Below, piece by piece: positions 25,226 to 32,393 of a stretch of DNA of 38,164 nt (the stretch's first letter is position 1; each line of letters opens with the position of its first letter). Made by a program: the position numbers and the translations under genes. A model generated the notes under the pieces. It did no database searches. It saw only the letters and a list, made by a program, of their open reading frames with translations, and was not told where the DNA came from. The stretch is from Acidobacteriota bacterium (GTDB taxonomy: Bacteria > Acidobacteriota > Vicinamibacteria > Marinacidobacterales > SMYC01), in assembly GCA_004356105.1 (NCBI GenBank), contig SMYC01000216.1:1-38164 (forward strand), in the 5' to 3' direction.

Positions 25226-25683
25226 CCGGCGGAAGAACCGAGCCGCTCGTTCTCGATACGGATATCCTGTCTGAGCTGTGCCGTGGGAACGCTGCTATCA
25301 CGGCGAGAGCCGAGCACTACCTTAGAAGCCACGGCCGATTGACCATCACCGCGGTAACCGTATTCGAGCGCTTACGGGGCTACCGACTGGCCATCCGCCA
25401 AGGTAAGCCCTACGAGCGACAACTGCGTGCCTTCGATGCTCTAGTATCAACCTGTCTGGTTCTCTCCTTCGATTCGGATGCGGCGGACCGGGCTGCGATC
25501 ATCTGGGGGCACTTGAGCAGGTCACAAAGATCTAAGATTGGAGACGTCTTGATTGCGGGGATTGCCTTTTCCCGACAGATCCCGCTCGTGACTCGAAACC
25601 GAAAAGTTTATGAGCCGATGACCAAGATCGCGGGCGTCAACCTTCAGATTCGGAGCTGGACTCGGCCTGGGACAAGAAAGTAG
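25222..25683 (+). CDS. PIN-domain toxin (VapC-like ribonuclease)
   Basis: A 153-residue PIN nuclease, normal VapC length. Acidic Mg-binding residues: LVLDTDILSE (Asp12, Asp14), the glutamate in VTVFERLRGY and the aspartates in FDSDAADRAA and KIGDVLIAGIA. Such toxins cut initiator tRNA or other RNAs and are neutralised by the upstream antitoxin. The TTG start overlaps the antitoxin stop (ATTGA) with GAGGAGG 7 bases before, so translation is coupled. Because the antitoxin frame looks damaged while this gene is complete, the pair may be silenced or the antitoxin frame may be misread. It lies in the short-module cluster downstream of the intact kinase. Confidence 0.88.
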   Translation: MTGGRTEPLVLDTDILSELCRGNAAITARAEHYLRSHGRLTITAVTVFERLRGYRLAIRQGKPYERQLRAFDALVSTCLVLSFDSDAADRAAIIWGHLSRSQRSKIGDVLIAGIAFSRQIPLVTRNRKVYEPMTKIAGVNLQIRSWTRPGTRK

Positions 25684-25801
25684 CCGTTTCAAGAGGGTTG
25701 ACTTGCCAACGAGCTAGGGGCTCGACCAGTTTACCTGACCCGTTCAACGGTTGGCCTGGTTGCCTTATGACGGTAATATGAGAAGTGAAGGATTGAGTTT
25801 C

Positions 25802-25996
25802 ATGGCAGTCGACACGCTCATCGAGAAAATCCGCAGCCTCCCTCCAGAAAAAGCCGCTGAAGTCGAAGACTTCGTAGATTTCCTGCGTCAACGCTCAGAG
25901 AAGAACCGTCTGAGTCAAGCCGCCGCCAAGCTTTCGGAGGAGGCCTTCGCGGAAGTCTGGGACAACCCCGAAGACGCCGTCTACGATGAGCTTTGA
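25802..25996 (+). CDS. DUF2281-like antitoxin
   Basis: A 64-residue helical protein (DTLIEKIRSLPPEKAAEVED then FVDFLRQRSEKNR) that matches the short antitoxins beginning with a LIEKIxxLPPEKxxEVxDFVDFL helix. The tail AEVWDNPEDAVYDEL is acidic, as toxin-wrapping tails usually are. The ATG at 25802 follows AAGGA; in-frame ATGs at 25751 and 25778 are less likely. Its last 11 bases overlap the PemK-like toxin start, so the two are coupled. Upstream, bases 25684-25801 hold no gene. Confidence 0.8.
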   Translation: MAVDTLIEKIRSLPPEKAAEVEDFVDFLRQRSEKNRLSQAAAKLSEEAFAEVWDNPEDAVYDEL

Positions 25997-26320
25997 GTTT
26001 GGCGACATCGTCCTCGTTCCCTTTCCCTTCACCGACCAGACGACAACGAAGAAGCGTCCCGCTGTCGTCGTAAGCTCGAGCGAGTATCAACACCAACGTC
26101 CCGACGTCGTCGTGATGGCCGTGACCTCTCAGATGCAGCCGTCGCCGTCTTATGGCGAGCTCGTTATCACCGAGTGGGAGAAGGCCGTCTGGTGAAGCCT
26201 TCCGTCATCAAGCCGGTGCTCGCGACGATTCACAAAAAGCTCATTCTGCGCAAGCGAGGAAAACTCGAGCATCCCGACCGCGAGACCCTCAAGGTCATGC
26301 TAAACCAGATCCTGGGTTAG
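25986..26320 (+). pseudogene. PemK/MazF-like toxin, frameshifted
   Basis: The N-terminal part (FGDIVLVPFPFTDQTTTKKR then PAVVVSSSEYQ and DVVVMAVTSQM) is the SH3-like core of MazF/PemK endoribonucleases. After ITEWEKA the frame stops at 26193-26195, but the next frame continues exactly as the family does: LVKPSVIKPVLATIHKKLIL, LNQILG, ending at 26320. One base is missing near 26187. The first product lacks the C-terminal helix and the KPSVIKP strand that completes the fold, so the toxin is probably inactive while its antitoxin is intact. Sequencing error is an alternative. Confidence 0.75.
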
Positions 26321-26413
26321 CCCTGCGGCCCTGCCGCATTCGGTCGCTTCCATGAGGAGCCAGGACCCAAGGCCCGGAAGCTTGTACCAGGCTTCGCGGC
26401 TCCTAAGGCTCAT

Positions 26414-26447
26414 CACGTACTCGTCGAAGGCTGACTCGAAAAGCTAG
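26414..26447 (+). pseudogene. relic of the kinase 3' end (copy 1)
   Basis: A short remnant in the kinase reading sense: HVLVEG-stop-LEKL, against [11 protein letters not shown] at the end of the intact kinase; the tryptophan codon has become TGA. It lies 15 bases before the relic of the other kinase's 3' end on the opposite strand. Confidence 0.45.
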
Positions 26448-26461
26448 TTCTCTGAGACTGT

Positions 26462-26815
26462 TTAACGAACAATCCGCTCGAGCTCGTCGAACCAGTTGAG
26501 GACGACATAGAGCTCTTTGACCGGAGGTGGTACTTCGCGCGTGTCGACGGCCATCACAAACGTTGACCTTCCGGGGTCACATCGTACTCCGTAGTGGTTG
26601 CCACGAAGCCGCCTTGCCAGCGAAACAGCTCTCGGGGCGGGCTCATGGGTGAACTCGGGAGGCGTGGTGACGTCGACGGCCAACCTGGCCCTCGACCCGT
26701 CCGGCAGTTCCGGGCCTCGGTAGAAGAGCTCACGACCATCCAGTGACCAGGCCGGGCTGCGCCCACCTTCAGTCGATCCTGAATTCTCGGTCCCGGTTCT
26801 GGAAAAAGAACGACG
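26462..26815 (-). pseudogene. relic of the second kinase's 3' end (copy)
   Basis: This minus-strand segment repeats the last ~115 codons of the kinase/propeller pseudogene at 28.8 kb: STEGGRSPAWSLDGRELFYR, GPELPDGSRARLAVDVTTPP, then in another frame PPRELFRWQGGFVATTTEYD, and finally REVPPPVKELYVVLNWFDEL ending at the same ERIVR-stop. At least two or three frame changes are needed (near 26778, 26640 and 26580). It is a tandemly displaced, decayed duplicate rather than an independent gene. Confidence 0.8.
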
Positions 26816-26851
26816 TAACCCGCGAGATATCACCCGTGCCTTCGGCGCTCG

Positions 26852-26877
26852 GCAGTTGCTCGGAACGGTCTGCTGAT
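26852..26877 (+). repeat. 26-bp direct repeat, left copy
   Basis: Matches 27807-27832 with two C/T differences (core GCAGTTGCTCGGAA). The two copies lie 955 bases apart and bracket the small-protein/HNH module. Confidence 0.65.
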
Positions 26878-26946
26878 GCTAGTGAACCGTGCAAACTAGG
26901 GCCTTGCAAACCAGGTTGGGCTTGGACATTGTGAGATAATGACCTC

Positions 26947-27231
26947 ATGAGCTCGCCAGCGATCAAGAACGAGGCGGACATACTTTCTCGCGTGATCGCT
27001 GCCAAGAAGCAAGACTTCCCGCCAGCGATGGCCGATTTGATTTTGGGTTTCAACTTTCCCCAGGAAGACTGGGACCGCATGGACGAATTGGCGCAAAAGG
27101 CGCGTGACGGCACGCTTACAGGCGAAGAGGAGGCGGAGTTCAACGCCTACGAACGCGTCGGTCATTTTCTGTCGTTGCTACAGTCAAAGGCCCGGACTTC
27201 GTTGAATCGAGAACAGTCAACGTCCGAGTGA
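26947..27231 (+). CDS. small protein (94 aa) paired with an HNH endonuclease
   Basis: A helical, acidic protein (DLILGFNFPQEDWDRMDELA, ARDGTLTGEEEAEFNAYERV, then LLQSKARTSL). The ARDGTLTxEEExExxxYERVGHxLxLLQSKAR pattern is recurrent among small bacterial proteins encoded in front of HNH nucleases or in toxin-antitoxin-like pairs. I do not know its function; an antitoxin or immunity role for the nuclease is plausible. GATAAT lies only 9 bases upstream of the ATG, too near for a normal leader. It ends 3 bases before the HNH gene start. Confidence 0.75.
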   Translation: MSSPAIKNEADILSRVIAAKKQDFPPAMADLILGFNFPQEDWDRMDELAQKARDGTLTGEEEAEFNAYERVGHFLSLLQSKARTSLNREQSTSE

Positions 27232-27234
27232 TGA

Positions 27235-27726
27235 GTGGACCGGTCACTCATCGATCGCGTATGGGCGCGTGCCAACAACATCTGCGAGTATTGTCGCGTA
27301 GGTCAGCCATTCGACCTGCTCAGATTTCAGGTCGACCACATCATCGCACGTAAGCACCACGGCACCGACGCCCCCGACAACCTTGCGCTTGCCTGCTTTG
27401 CCTGCAACAACCATAAGGGCCCGAACATCGCGAGCATAGACAGAGATAGCGGAAAACTCGTTCGATTGTTCGACCCTCGGCGAGACAAGTGGGCAGAGCA
27501 TTTCCGCTGGGAGGGTGCTGTTCTCGTTGGCATGACGCCAACTGGTCGGGTTAACGGTCGATGTGGTTACAATCAACCTGCATCATCGAATCCACTTAAG
27601 TCTTTTCGCCTCGCGACGACGAGGGTTAGCGGACCAACCCTCTGCTCCTCCGGTCCTGATGCAGAGCTGTCGGACAGGCCTCGTGGCCTTGAAGAGCCCG
27701 TGCTGGCGCACGACTCCTGTCACTGA
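27235..27726 (+). CDS. HNH endonuclease, probably frameshifted near its C-terminus
   Basis: A compact HNH nuclease of the ICEYCxxxQ group. Key residues: NNICEYCRVGQ and CFACNNHKG (two zinc CxxC knuckles) and FQVDHIIARKHHGTDAPDNL with the catalytic DH and the asparagine. Residues FDPRRDKWAEHFRWEGAVLV follow. After GMTPTGRV the family continues TVxVxxINxxHRIxLR; here those residues (VDVVTINLHHRIHLSL) occur in another frame after an extra base near 27554. The listed C-terminal ~55 residues are then an artefact. The core nuclease domain is intact. It starts with ATG-less overlap context: the start lies 3 bases after the small upstream gene. Confidence 0.82.
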   Translation: MDRSLIDRVWARANNICEYCRVGQPFDLLRFQVDHIIARKHHGTDAPDNLALACFACNNHKGPNIASIDRDSGKLVRLFDPRRDKWAEHFRWEGAVLVGMTPTGRVNGRCGYNQPASSNPLKSFRLATTRVSGPTLCSSGPDAELSDRPRGLEEPVLAHDSCH

Positions 27727-27806
27727 ATTGGCTACCTAGCCACTCCCGAAGCTACCGTGACAGCGACGCTGTTAACGCACGAGCCGCCCGCGCAGACCTT
27801 AGCCCA

Positions 27807-27832
27807 GCAGTTGCTCGGAATGGTCTGTTGAT
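27807..27832 (+). repeat. 26-bp direct repeat, right copy
   Basis: The second copy of the repeat at 26852-26877, ending 59 bases before the next antitoxin start. It may be a shared promoter-proximal sequence or the scar of module duplication or insertion. Confidence 0.65.
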
Positions 27833-27890
27833 AGAATGGAGATGGGTGTCGAACTGGGGGGCGCTGCCCTCCCGGGGAAGGAGTTACTGT

Positions 27891-28085
27891 ATGAGCTCAA
27901 ACATCGAGCATAGGGTCGGGATTCTCGAAGAAGAGGTAACGGAGCTGAAGAAAAAGCTCCAGCGCACCCAAATCGAAAAGGACTGGCGTAAGACTTTCGG
28001 GATGTCCGCCGACGATCCGGGGTTTGACGAAATGATCCAACTAGGGCAGGAAATTCGGAACGAAGGTCGACAAGACGATCGCTGA
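27891..28085 (+). CDS. small coiled-coil antitoxin-like protein
   Basis: A 64-residue protein with a heptad-rich helix (HRVGILEEEVTELKKKLQRT) followed by DWRKTFGMSADDPGFDEMIQ and a short acidic/basic tail. No RHH, AbrB or other DNA-binding fold is evident, so it differs from classic VapB. It sits one base before a PIN toxin start and has a good ribosome site (AAGGAG, 8 bases before the ATG at 27891). This coiled-coil plus FGMxxDDPxFDE pattern recurs upstream of PIN-domain genes, which supports the antitoxin call. Confidence 0.75.
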   Translation: MSSNIEHRVGILEEEVTELKKKLQRTQIEKDWRKTFGMSADDPGFDEMIQLGQEIRNEGRQDDR

Positions 28086-28086
28086 G

Positions 28087-28503
28087 ATGCTGGTTTTGGA
28101 CACGGATCACCTCGTCGAGCTCGATCGCGGTTCTGCCAAAGGAACTGCTCTGCGGGAGAAACTCGAGAAGGCTAGCGAAGAGGTCGCGACGACCATCATT
28201 TCCGCTGAAGAGCAGTTTCGGGGGTGGCTTGCACAGATTCATCGGCAACGTGACCCTCATCAACAAATTCACGCCTATCGACGCCTCCAGCAACGTATCG
28301 AGTTTTTCGCTGCGTGGAACGTCTTACCGTGGAACGAGGACGCTGTGGATGTGCTTCAGACTCTCCGGAAACAACGTATTCGGATCGGCACGATGGATTT
28401 GAAAATCGCGAGTATTGTCTCAGCTCATGACGCCTCGCTTCTGTCTCGAAACCTCGTCGATTTCCGGCTCGTTCCCGGCTTGCGAGTGGAAGACTGGCTC
28501 TAG
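28087..28503 (+). CDS. PIN-domain toxin (VapC-like ribonuclease)
   Basis: A 138-residue PIN nuclease. Mg-binding acids: MLVLDTDHLVELDRG (Asp5, Asp7), the glutamate pair in ISAEEQFRGW, and the aspartate in IGTMDLKIASI; the closing SRNLVDFRLVPGLRVEDWL is the typical end of this VapC branch. It would cleave a structured RNA when freed from the coiled-coil partner. The gene is complete with no frameshift, unlike most of its neighbours, so this pair is likely to be active. It ends ~100 bases before the relic kinase 3' end. Confidence 0.9.
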   Translation: MLVLDTDHLVELDRGSAKGTALREKLEKASEEVATTIISAEEQFRGWLAQIHRQRDPHQQIHAYRRLQQRIEFFAAWNVLPWNEDAVDVLQTLRKQRIRIGTMDLKIASIVSAHDASLLSRNLVDFRLVPGLRVEDWL

Positions 28504-28599
28504 TCGTCCACGCTGCCACAATGGCGCTGTCAGAAGGGTGAGGCCGCAAAGTCCAGGAGGTGATCTCGTAGCGGTCCGGATCACCGAGCTCGAGCGTGA

Positions 28600-28762
28600 G
28601 GTGCAGCACTTCCCCGTGAGCTCTTCCGCGGCGTCCATCTCAACTCCGGCATCCTCTATGACGTGGCTCCCGATGGCCGCTTTCTTATGATCCTCGAAGT
28701 TCGAGATCGTCCTCGTCGAAGGCTGGCTCGGAAAGTTCAAGCGCCTTGTCCCTGCGAGCTGA
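28600..28762 (+). pseudogene. relic of the kinase 3' end (copy 2)
   Basis: Clearly related in DNA to the last ~160 bases of the intact kinase: the coding sense reads FPVSSSAAS in one frame and RELF-like, [15 protein letters not shown] and VLVEGWLGKFKRLVPAS in others, ending with the same GCGAGCTGA and the same downstream palindrome (28772-28791). It contains a gap of ~20 bases relative to the intact gene and several frame changes. The upstream gene body is missing. Confidence 0.75.
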
Positions 28763-28771
28763 CGACCTATC

Positions 28772-28791
28772 GACTCCGCCCGGACGGAGTA
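28772..28791. terminator. copy of the post-kinase palindrome
   Basis: Same sequence as 24925-24944 with two substitutions, so the stem retains its central pairs. It lies between the converging 3' ends of relic kinase copy 2 and the second kinase pseudogene. Confidence 0.45.
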
Positions 28792-28805
28792 GTTGTGCGA
28801 GGCCG

Positions 28806-30834
28806 TTAACGAACGACCCGCTCGAGCTCGTCGAACCAGTTGAGGACGACATGGAGCTCTGTGACCGGAGGTGGCTCTTCGCGCGTGTCGACGGTCATCA
28901 CGAACCGTTGACCGTCCGGCGTCACATCGTACCCCGTGCTGGTTGCCACGTTGCTGCCTTGCCAGCGAAACAGCTCTCGGGGTGGGCTCTTGGTGAATTC
29001 GGGACGCGTGGTGACGTCGACGACCAACATGGCGCGCGACCCGTCCAGAAGCTCCGGGCCTCGGTAGAAGAGCTCACGACCATCCCGTGACCAGGCCGGG
29101 CTGCGCCCACCTTCAGTCGAGACCTGAATTCTCGGTCCCGGTCCTGGAAAAGGAACGACGTAGATCTCGTCGCGGCCGGTCTCGTCCGAGCCGTAGGCTA
29201 GCCAAGTGCCGTCCGGCGAGAACGACAGCCAACGCTCCGATCCGGGGGACTCGATGAAGGAACGAGGCTCGCCGTCGAGAGGAACGAGCCAGACATCGAA
29301 AGTGCCGTCTAACGTTCCGCGCGATACGGCCAAGGTTTGGCCATCAGGGGTCCATACCCCGGGTGAGGGGAACCCCCCCCTTGGTTGTGAGAGGCTCAGA
29401 GGGTCCGCTGCCGTCCGACAGCGTCCAGTGGAGGTTATCGTCCAACGCGGAATACGAAAGCCGTCCGCCATCGGGCGTCCAGATGGGCAAGCCATGCACC
29501 GTTTCGGTCGAGCCGAGTCGGCTCCACGTCGTAGCGGAGATGTTGTAGATCCAAATGCTGGAGACGTCCTTCCAGACAGCCACACGATCGCCATCGGGCG
29601 AAACGCGCGGCCCCAGATAATTTCCGGTAGGCACGGCGAGCAGAGGTTCAACGTCGCCGCTCCGGTCGACCCAAACGAGGCGGCTGCTCTCGGGTGGGAA
29701 GATGCCGCCAGGCACATAGGCGAGCGAGCCGGAAGCCGAAAAGCTGAACTGACCCGCCGCGTTGCTCCTCTGGATGCCTCCGGCATTGATGGCTTGGCGC
29801 AGGCTCTCCACGACGGGCACCGCGACTCCCGTGATCTCACCACGGTTCGGATCGAATGACGCGGCCATGAGAGTTCCCACACGAACGAACACCACGTGTC
29901 CCGTGGGCGCGAAACGTCCGTCGGCGGCGTCTTCCATCAATAGCTTTCGCTCTCCGTTTTCGAGCGACTGGAGCACGAGGTTTGTGCCCTCCCACGAGCC
30001 GATGCGCGCGAGACGGTTCGACCGCGACGTGAAAAGAATGCGCTTACCGTCGGGAAGAAAACGTGGCAGAAGGTGATTGTACTCGTCTTGCAGCGTAGTG
30101 ACCGGCTCCGGCAAGCCCCCCTCCGCAGAGATTCGAAGAATGGGTCCCACCCTTTGCCCGAAGACGATCGTGGCGTCCCGCCCCCAACTCACGCCCTGAG
30201 GCGGATAGGGAAGATCGCAAAGCGCTCGCGCCGCGCCGCCCTCGATAGGCACTTTCTTCAACTTGCCGTCCGCCCGAAACCCAACCCAGCTTCCATCGGG
30301 GGACAAGAACGGGCCGATCGCGCCGTCCGTGCCGGCGATGGGCATCGCGTCGCGCTCGTCGAGTCGCCGCAAGTAAAGCTGCCCCTGCTCTCCGTTCTCC
30401 GCGCTAAAGATCAAACCCCGTCCGTCTGGTAGAAAGACCATGGCCGTTCGACTCAATGGCGAGATCGACGACGCGGGACCTTGATAAAAGACTCCGAGCG
30501 TCTTGCCAGGCTGTAGCCCGACACGGACCTTGGTGACGGGTTGCGGGTCGCGGGCTTTACTCGTCGCCATCCATGTAACGAGGCTTGCGGCCATCGCCGC
30601 GGCCACGATCACGGACCACGCGGAGGCAGATTTAGGCGCCGTTTCGTGAACGGCGTGGCGGGTTGGCTCGTCAAGAGCCGCTTCGAGATAGACGCCAGCG
30701 ACGCTTATCTCCCGCAAACGGCGTGGCTGCTCTTTTCTGAAACACCATGACAGCAGTTCCCGCAATCTCCAAGTCGTCTCGGGTGGGAGCGCGTCCCACG
30801 AGGGCTCAGACTTGACGACGGCCAGCATCTGGTC
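28806..30834 (-). pseudogene. Ser/Thr kinase with PD40 propeller, decapitated and frameshifted
   Basis: The minus strand codes for the last ~50 residues of a kinase domain (AVVKSEPSWDALPPETTWRL, then RRLREISVAG), a transmembrane helix (SAWSVIVAAAMAASLVTWMA) and a full propeller (FLSPDGSWVGFRADGKLKK, RFLPDGKRILF, RVSPDGDRVAV, then FSPDGTWLAYGSDETGRDEI). All catalytic motifs (glycine loop, HRD, DFG) are lost: homology begins at about 30834, right at a 22-bp palindrome. The frame also breaks in a run of eight C at 29373-29380, so the last ~190 codons are in another frame, ending LNWFDELERVVR. It converges on the intact kinase's relic copies. Confidence 0.82.
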
Positions 30835-30838
30835 GTTT

Positions 30839-30860
30839 AGACGTTTCCGCGGAAACGTCT
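30839..30860. repeat. perfect 22-bp palindrome
   Basis: An 11-base arm (AGACGTTTCCG) is followed directly by its exact complement. It sits at the breakpoint where kinase homology on the minus strand begins. Confidence 0.7.
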
Positions 30861-30862
30861 GC

Positions 30863-30903
30863 TGTGGAAAACTTTGCCAAGGTGTGTGGAAAGCCTGTGG
30901 AAA
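30863..30903 (+). repeat. three phased TGTGGAAA direct repeats
   Basis: TGTGGAAA starts at 30863, 30885 and 30896, spaced 22 and 11 bases, i.e. on the same helix face. In reverse they read TTTCCACA; the first, with a further A, equals TTTTCCACA, one base from the DnaA-box consensus. No dnaA or rep gene is nearby. Confidence 0.5.
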
Positions 30904-31134
30904 GTATGCCTCACGTGAGTCACGGAAGAATGTTCGCCCGCGGCCGGTCGTTGTCGTGAGCTCTACTTTAGTCCGGACCGTCCAGACCCAGTTGAGGCCC
31001 CAACTTCGCCCGCGCCCACGTCGCGTGCCGACTCCGGGTGAAGCCCGCGGTCGTGGAACAGCTAGCACCGTCTCGGTATGGAGCCCAGTTTCAGCCAGTG
31101 CCGAGCTCCACGCTCCACGATAGAATCCTCGGTC

Positions 31135-31353
31135 ATGAGCACGCCGATAAAGCCCCTGACATTTTTGGTCGTCGCCCTCGCTGGTTGGATCCAGCGCGAG
31201 CCCTTCCGAGCTTTAAGCGACGATGGTTTAGCTCGGATTCTTGCGACAGGCGAACGGCTCGTTTACGGAAAGGCGGCCCACCCGGTGACGGCGCTGCGAT
31301 TCGGATGGTTGGCTCGTCGGCGAGTCGTTCACGTCAGCAAATCGCCGAAATAG
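31135..31353 (+). pseudogene. possible integrase/transposase N-terminal relic
   Basis: The frame from the ATG at 31135 begins PIKPLTFLVVALAGWIQRE, which recalls the first residues of IS-type integrases (a short hydrophobic start, then AGWxNxHQQxVIxYLxEEN). After ~20 residues the expected helix is not found and the rest (LSDDGLARILATGERLVYGK and on) has no match that I know. Either a small remnant or a chance resemblance. The remainder of 30904-31437 shows no other gene. Confidence 0.25.
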
Positions 31354-31437
31354 AATTGATTTTTGCTGCGCCAGCCAGGCCACACGCAGAGTCAACGAGT
31401 GAACGATGCTTGCGCAAAACGAGTTTTGCTATCGGCG

Positions 31438-32004
31438 TTACTCGTCGAAGACACCCTGATAAAGCTCGTCGGTGACGAGCTCGCAATCGATCGATTCGAT
31501 TTCGAGTCGCTCCCCGGCCTTTGCTTCCTGTTGGGTCCAGGCGTCACCTTTGCGCCGCCAGACCTCCACAAGAGTTTCTTTTTGAGACAAGAGCACGTAC
31601 TCCTGCAGAGTAGGGATCTGCTTGTAATGCCGGAATTTCTCGCCGCGATCGTAACGCTCCGTCCCGCCACTCAGTACTTCGACGACGACGGTCGGGTTCA
31701 ATATGGTTTCTCGGCTTTCTTCGTCTCGCTCGAGCGGCCCGCAGACGACGGTGACATCGGGATAGGTTGCAAGCCCAGTCGCGGCGACGCGAACTCTGAG
31801 ATCCGAACTGAACACGCGACGGCGTTTCCCCTCGAGCTGAGCCCGAAGCGTCGAGGCGACAGCGACCGACAGCTCGGCATGCGTCGGAGTCCCGCCAGCC
31901 ATCGCGTAGATCTCGCCATCCAAGTACTCGTGCTTCACGTTACTCGCCTCTTCGTGGGCCAAGTACTCGAAATACGTGTGCTCGTGTAGACGCTCGGTCC
32001 CCAT
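31438..32004 (-). CDS. Uma2-family (DUF820) PD-(D/E)XK nuclease-like protein
   Basis: A 188-residue protein of the Uma2/DUF820 family, common in large numbers in cyanobacteria and some other phyla. Core: YFEYLAHEEASNVKHEYLDG EIYAMAGG (residues 11-38), the nuclease strands with SSDLRVRV (Asp68), YPDVTVVCG (Asp83), VVVEVLS (Glu109) and the lysine region YDRGEKFRHYKQIPTLQEYV. These acids form the PD-(D/E)XK metal site. Function in cells is not settled; many are mobile-element linked. The ATG at 32004 is preceded by GAAAGAG; the upstream in-frame extension to 32298 has no homology. Confidence 0.88.
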   Translation of the reverse strand: MGTERLHEHTYFEYLAHEEASNVKHEYLDGEIYAMAGGTPTHAELSVAVASTLRAQLEGKRRRVFSSDLRVRVAATGLATYPDVTVVCGPLERDEESRETILNPTVVVEVLSGGTERYDRGEKFRHYKQIPTLQEYVLLSQKETLVEVWRRKGDAWTQQEAKAGERLEIESIDCELVTDELYQGVFDE

Positions 32005-32393
32005 GATGCTCTTTCGATGATAGCTGATGGCATCCTTGGGTGCCAAATTCCATCGCCGCGGAGTTCTCATCGTCATCGTGTCACTCGGCGCCCGCACGAT
32101 TCGAGCGATGTGTCGGCCGCGAGCCGACCTCATGATTGAAACCTCGCGACCGATCACGCCGCGGCCGTCACCGACCGCAAAAGTCGTTGCGCTTTCGAGA
32201 GTGGGCGGGCTGCACCATCGGAATGGCGCGAGGCAGCTTAGAGCAGTTTTTGGCGGCCCAAAGGGCGCGTGACCGGCTCGCGGTTTACGTTGACCCATTA
32301 TGCGATCCCTGAAGCGTCTCGGCTGCGTTGACCACGCTTTCGTCGTCCCTCGTCGAGCCGGGCGGCCTCCCGTTCCGGCGGTTTAATAATGAT
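32005..32393. other. intergenic stretch without a supportable gene
   Basis: No convincing coding pattern or RNA fold was seen between the Uma2 start and the end of the cysG/reductase relic. The open frames here are not protein-like. Confidence 0.35.

Noticed and set aside
30863..30903. Replication origin suggested by DnaA-box-like repeats
   Set aside because: Only one repeat comes within one base of a DnaA box, there is no AT-rich unwinding region and no dnaA, rep or parAB gene nearby.
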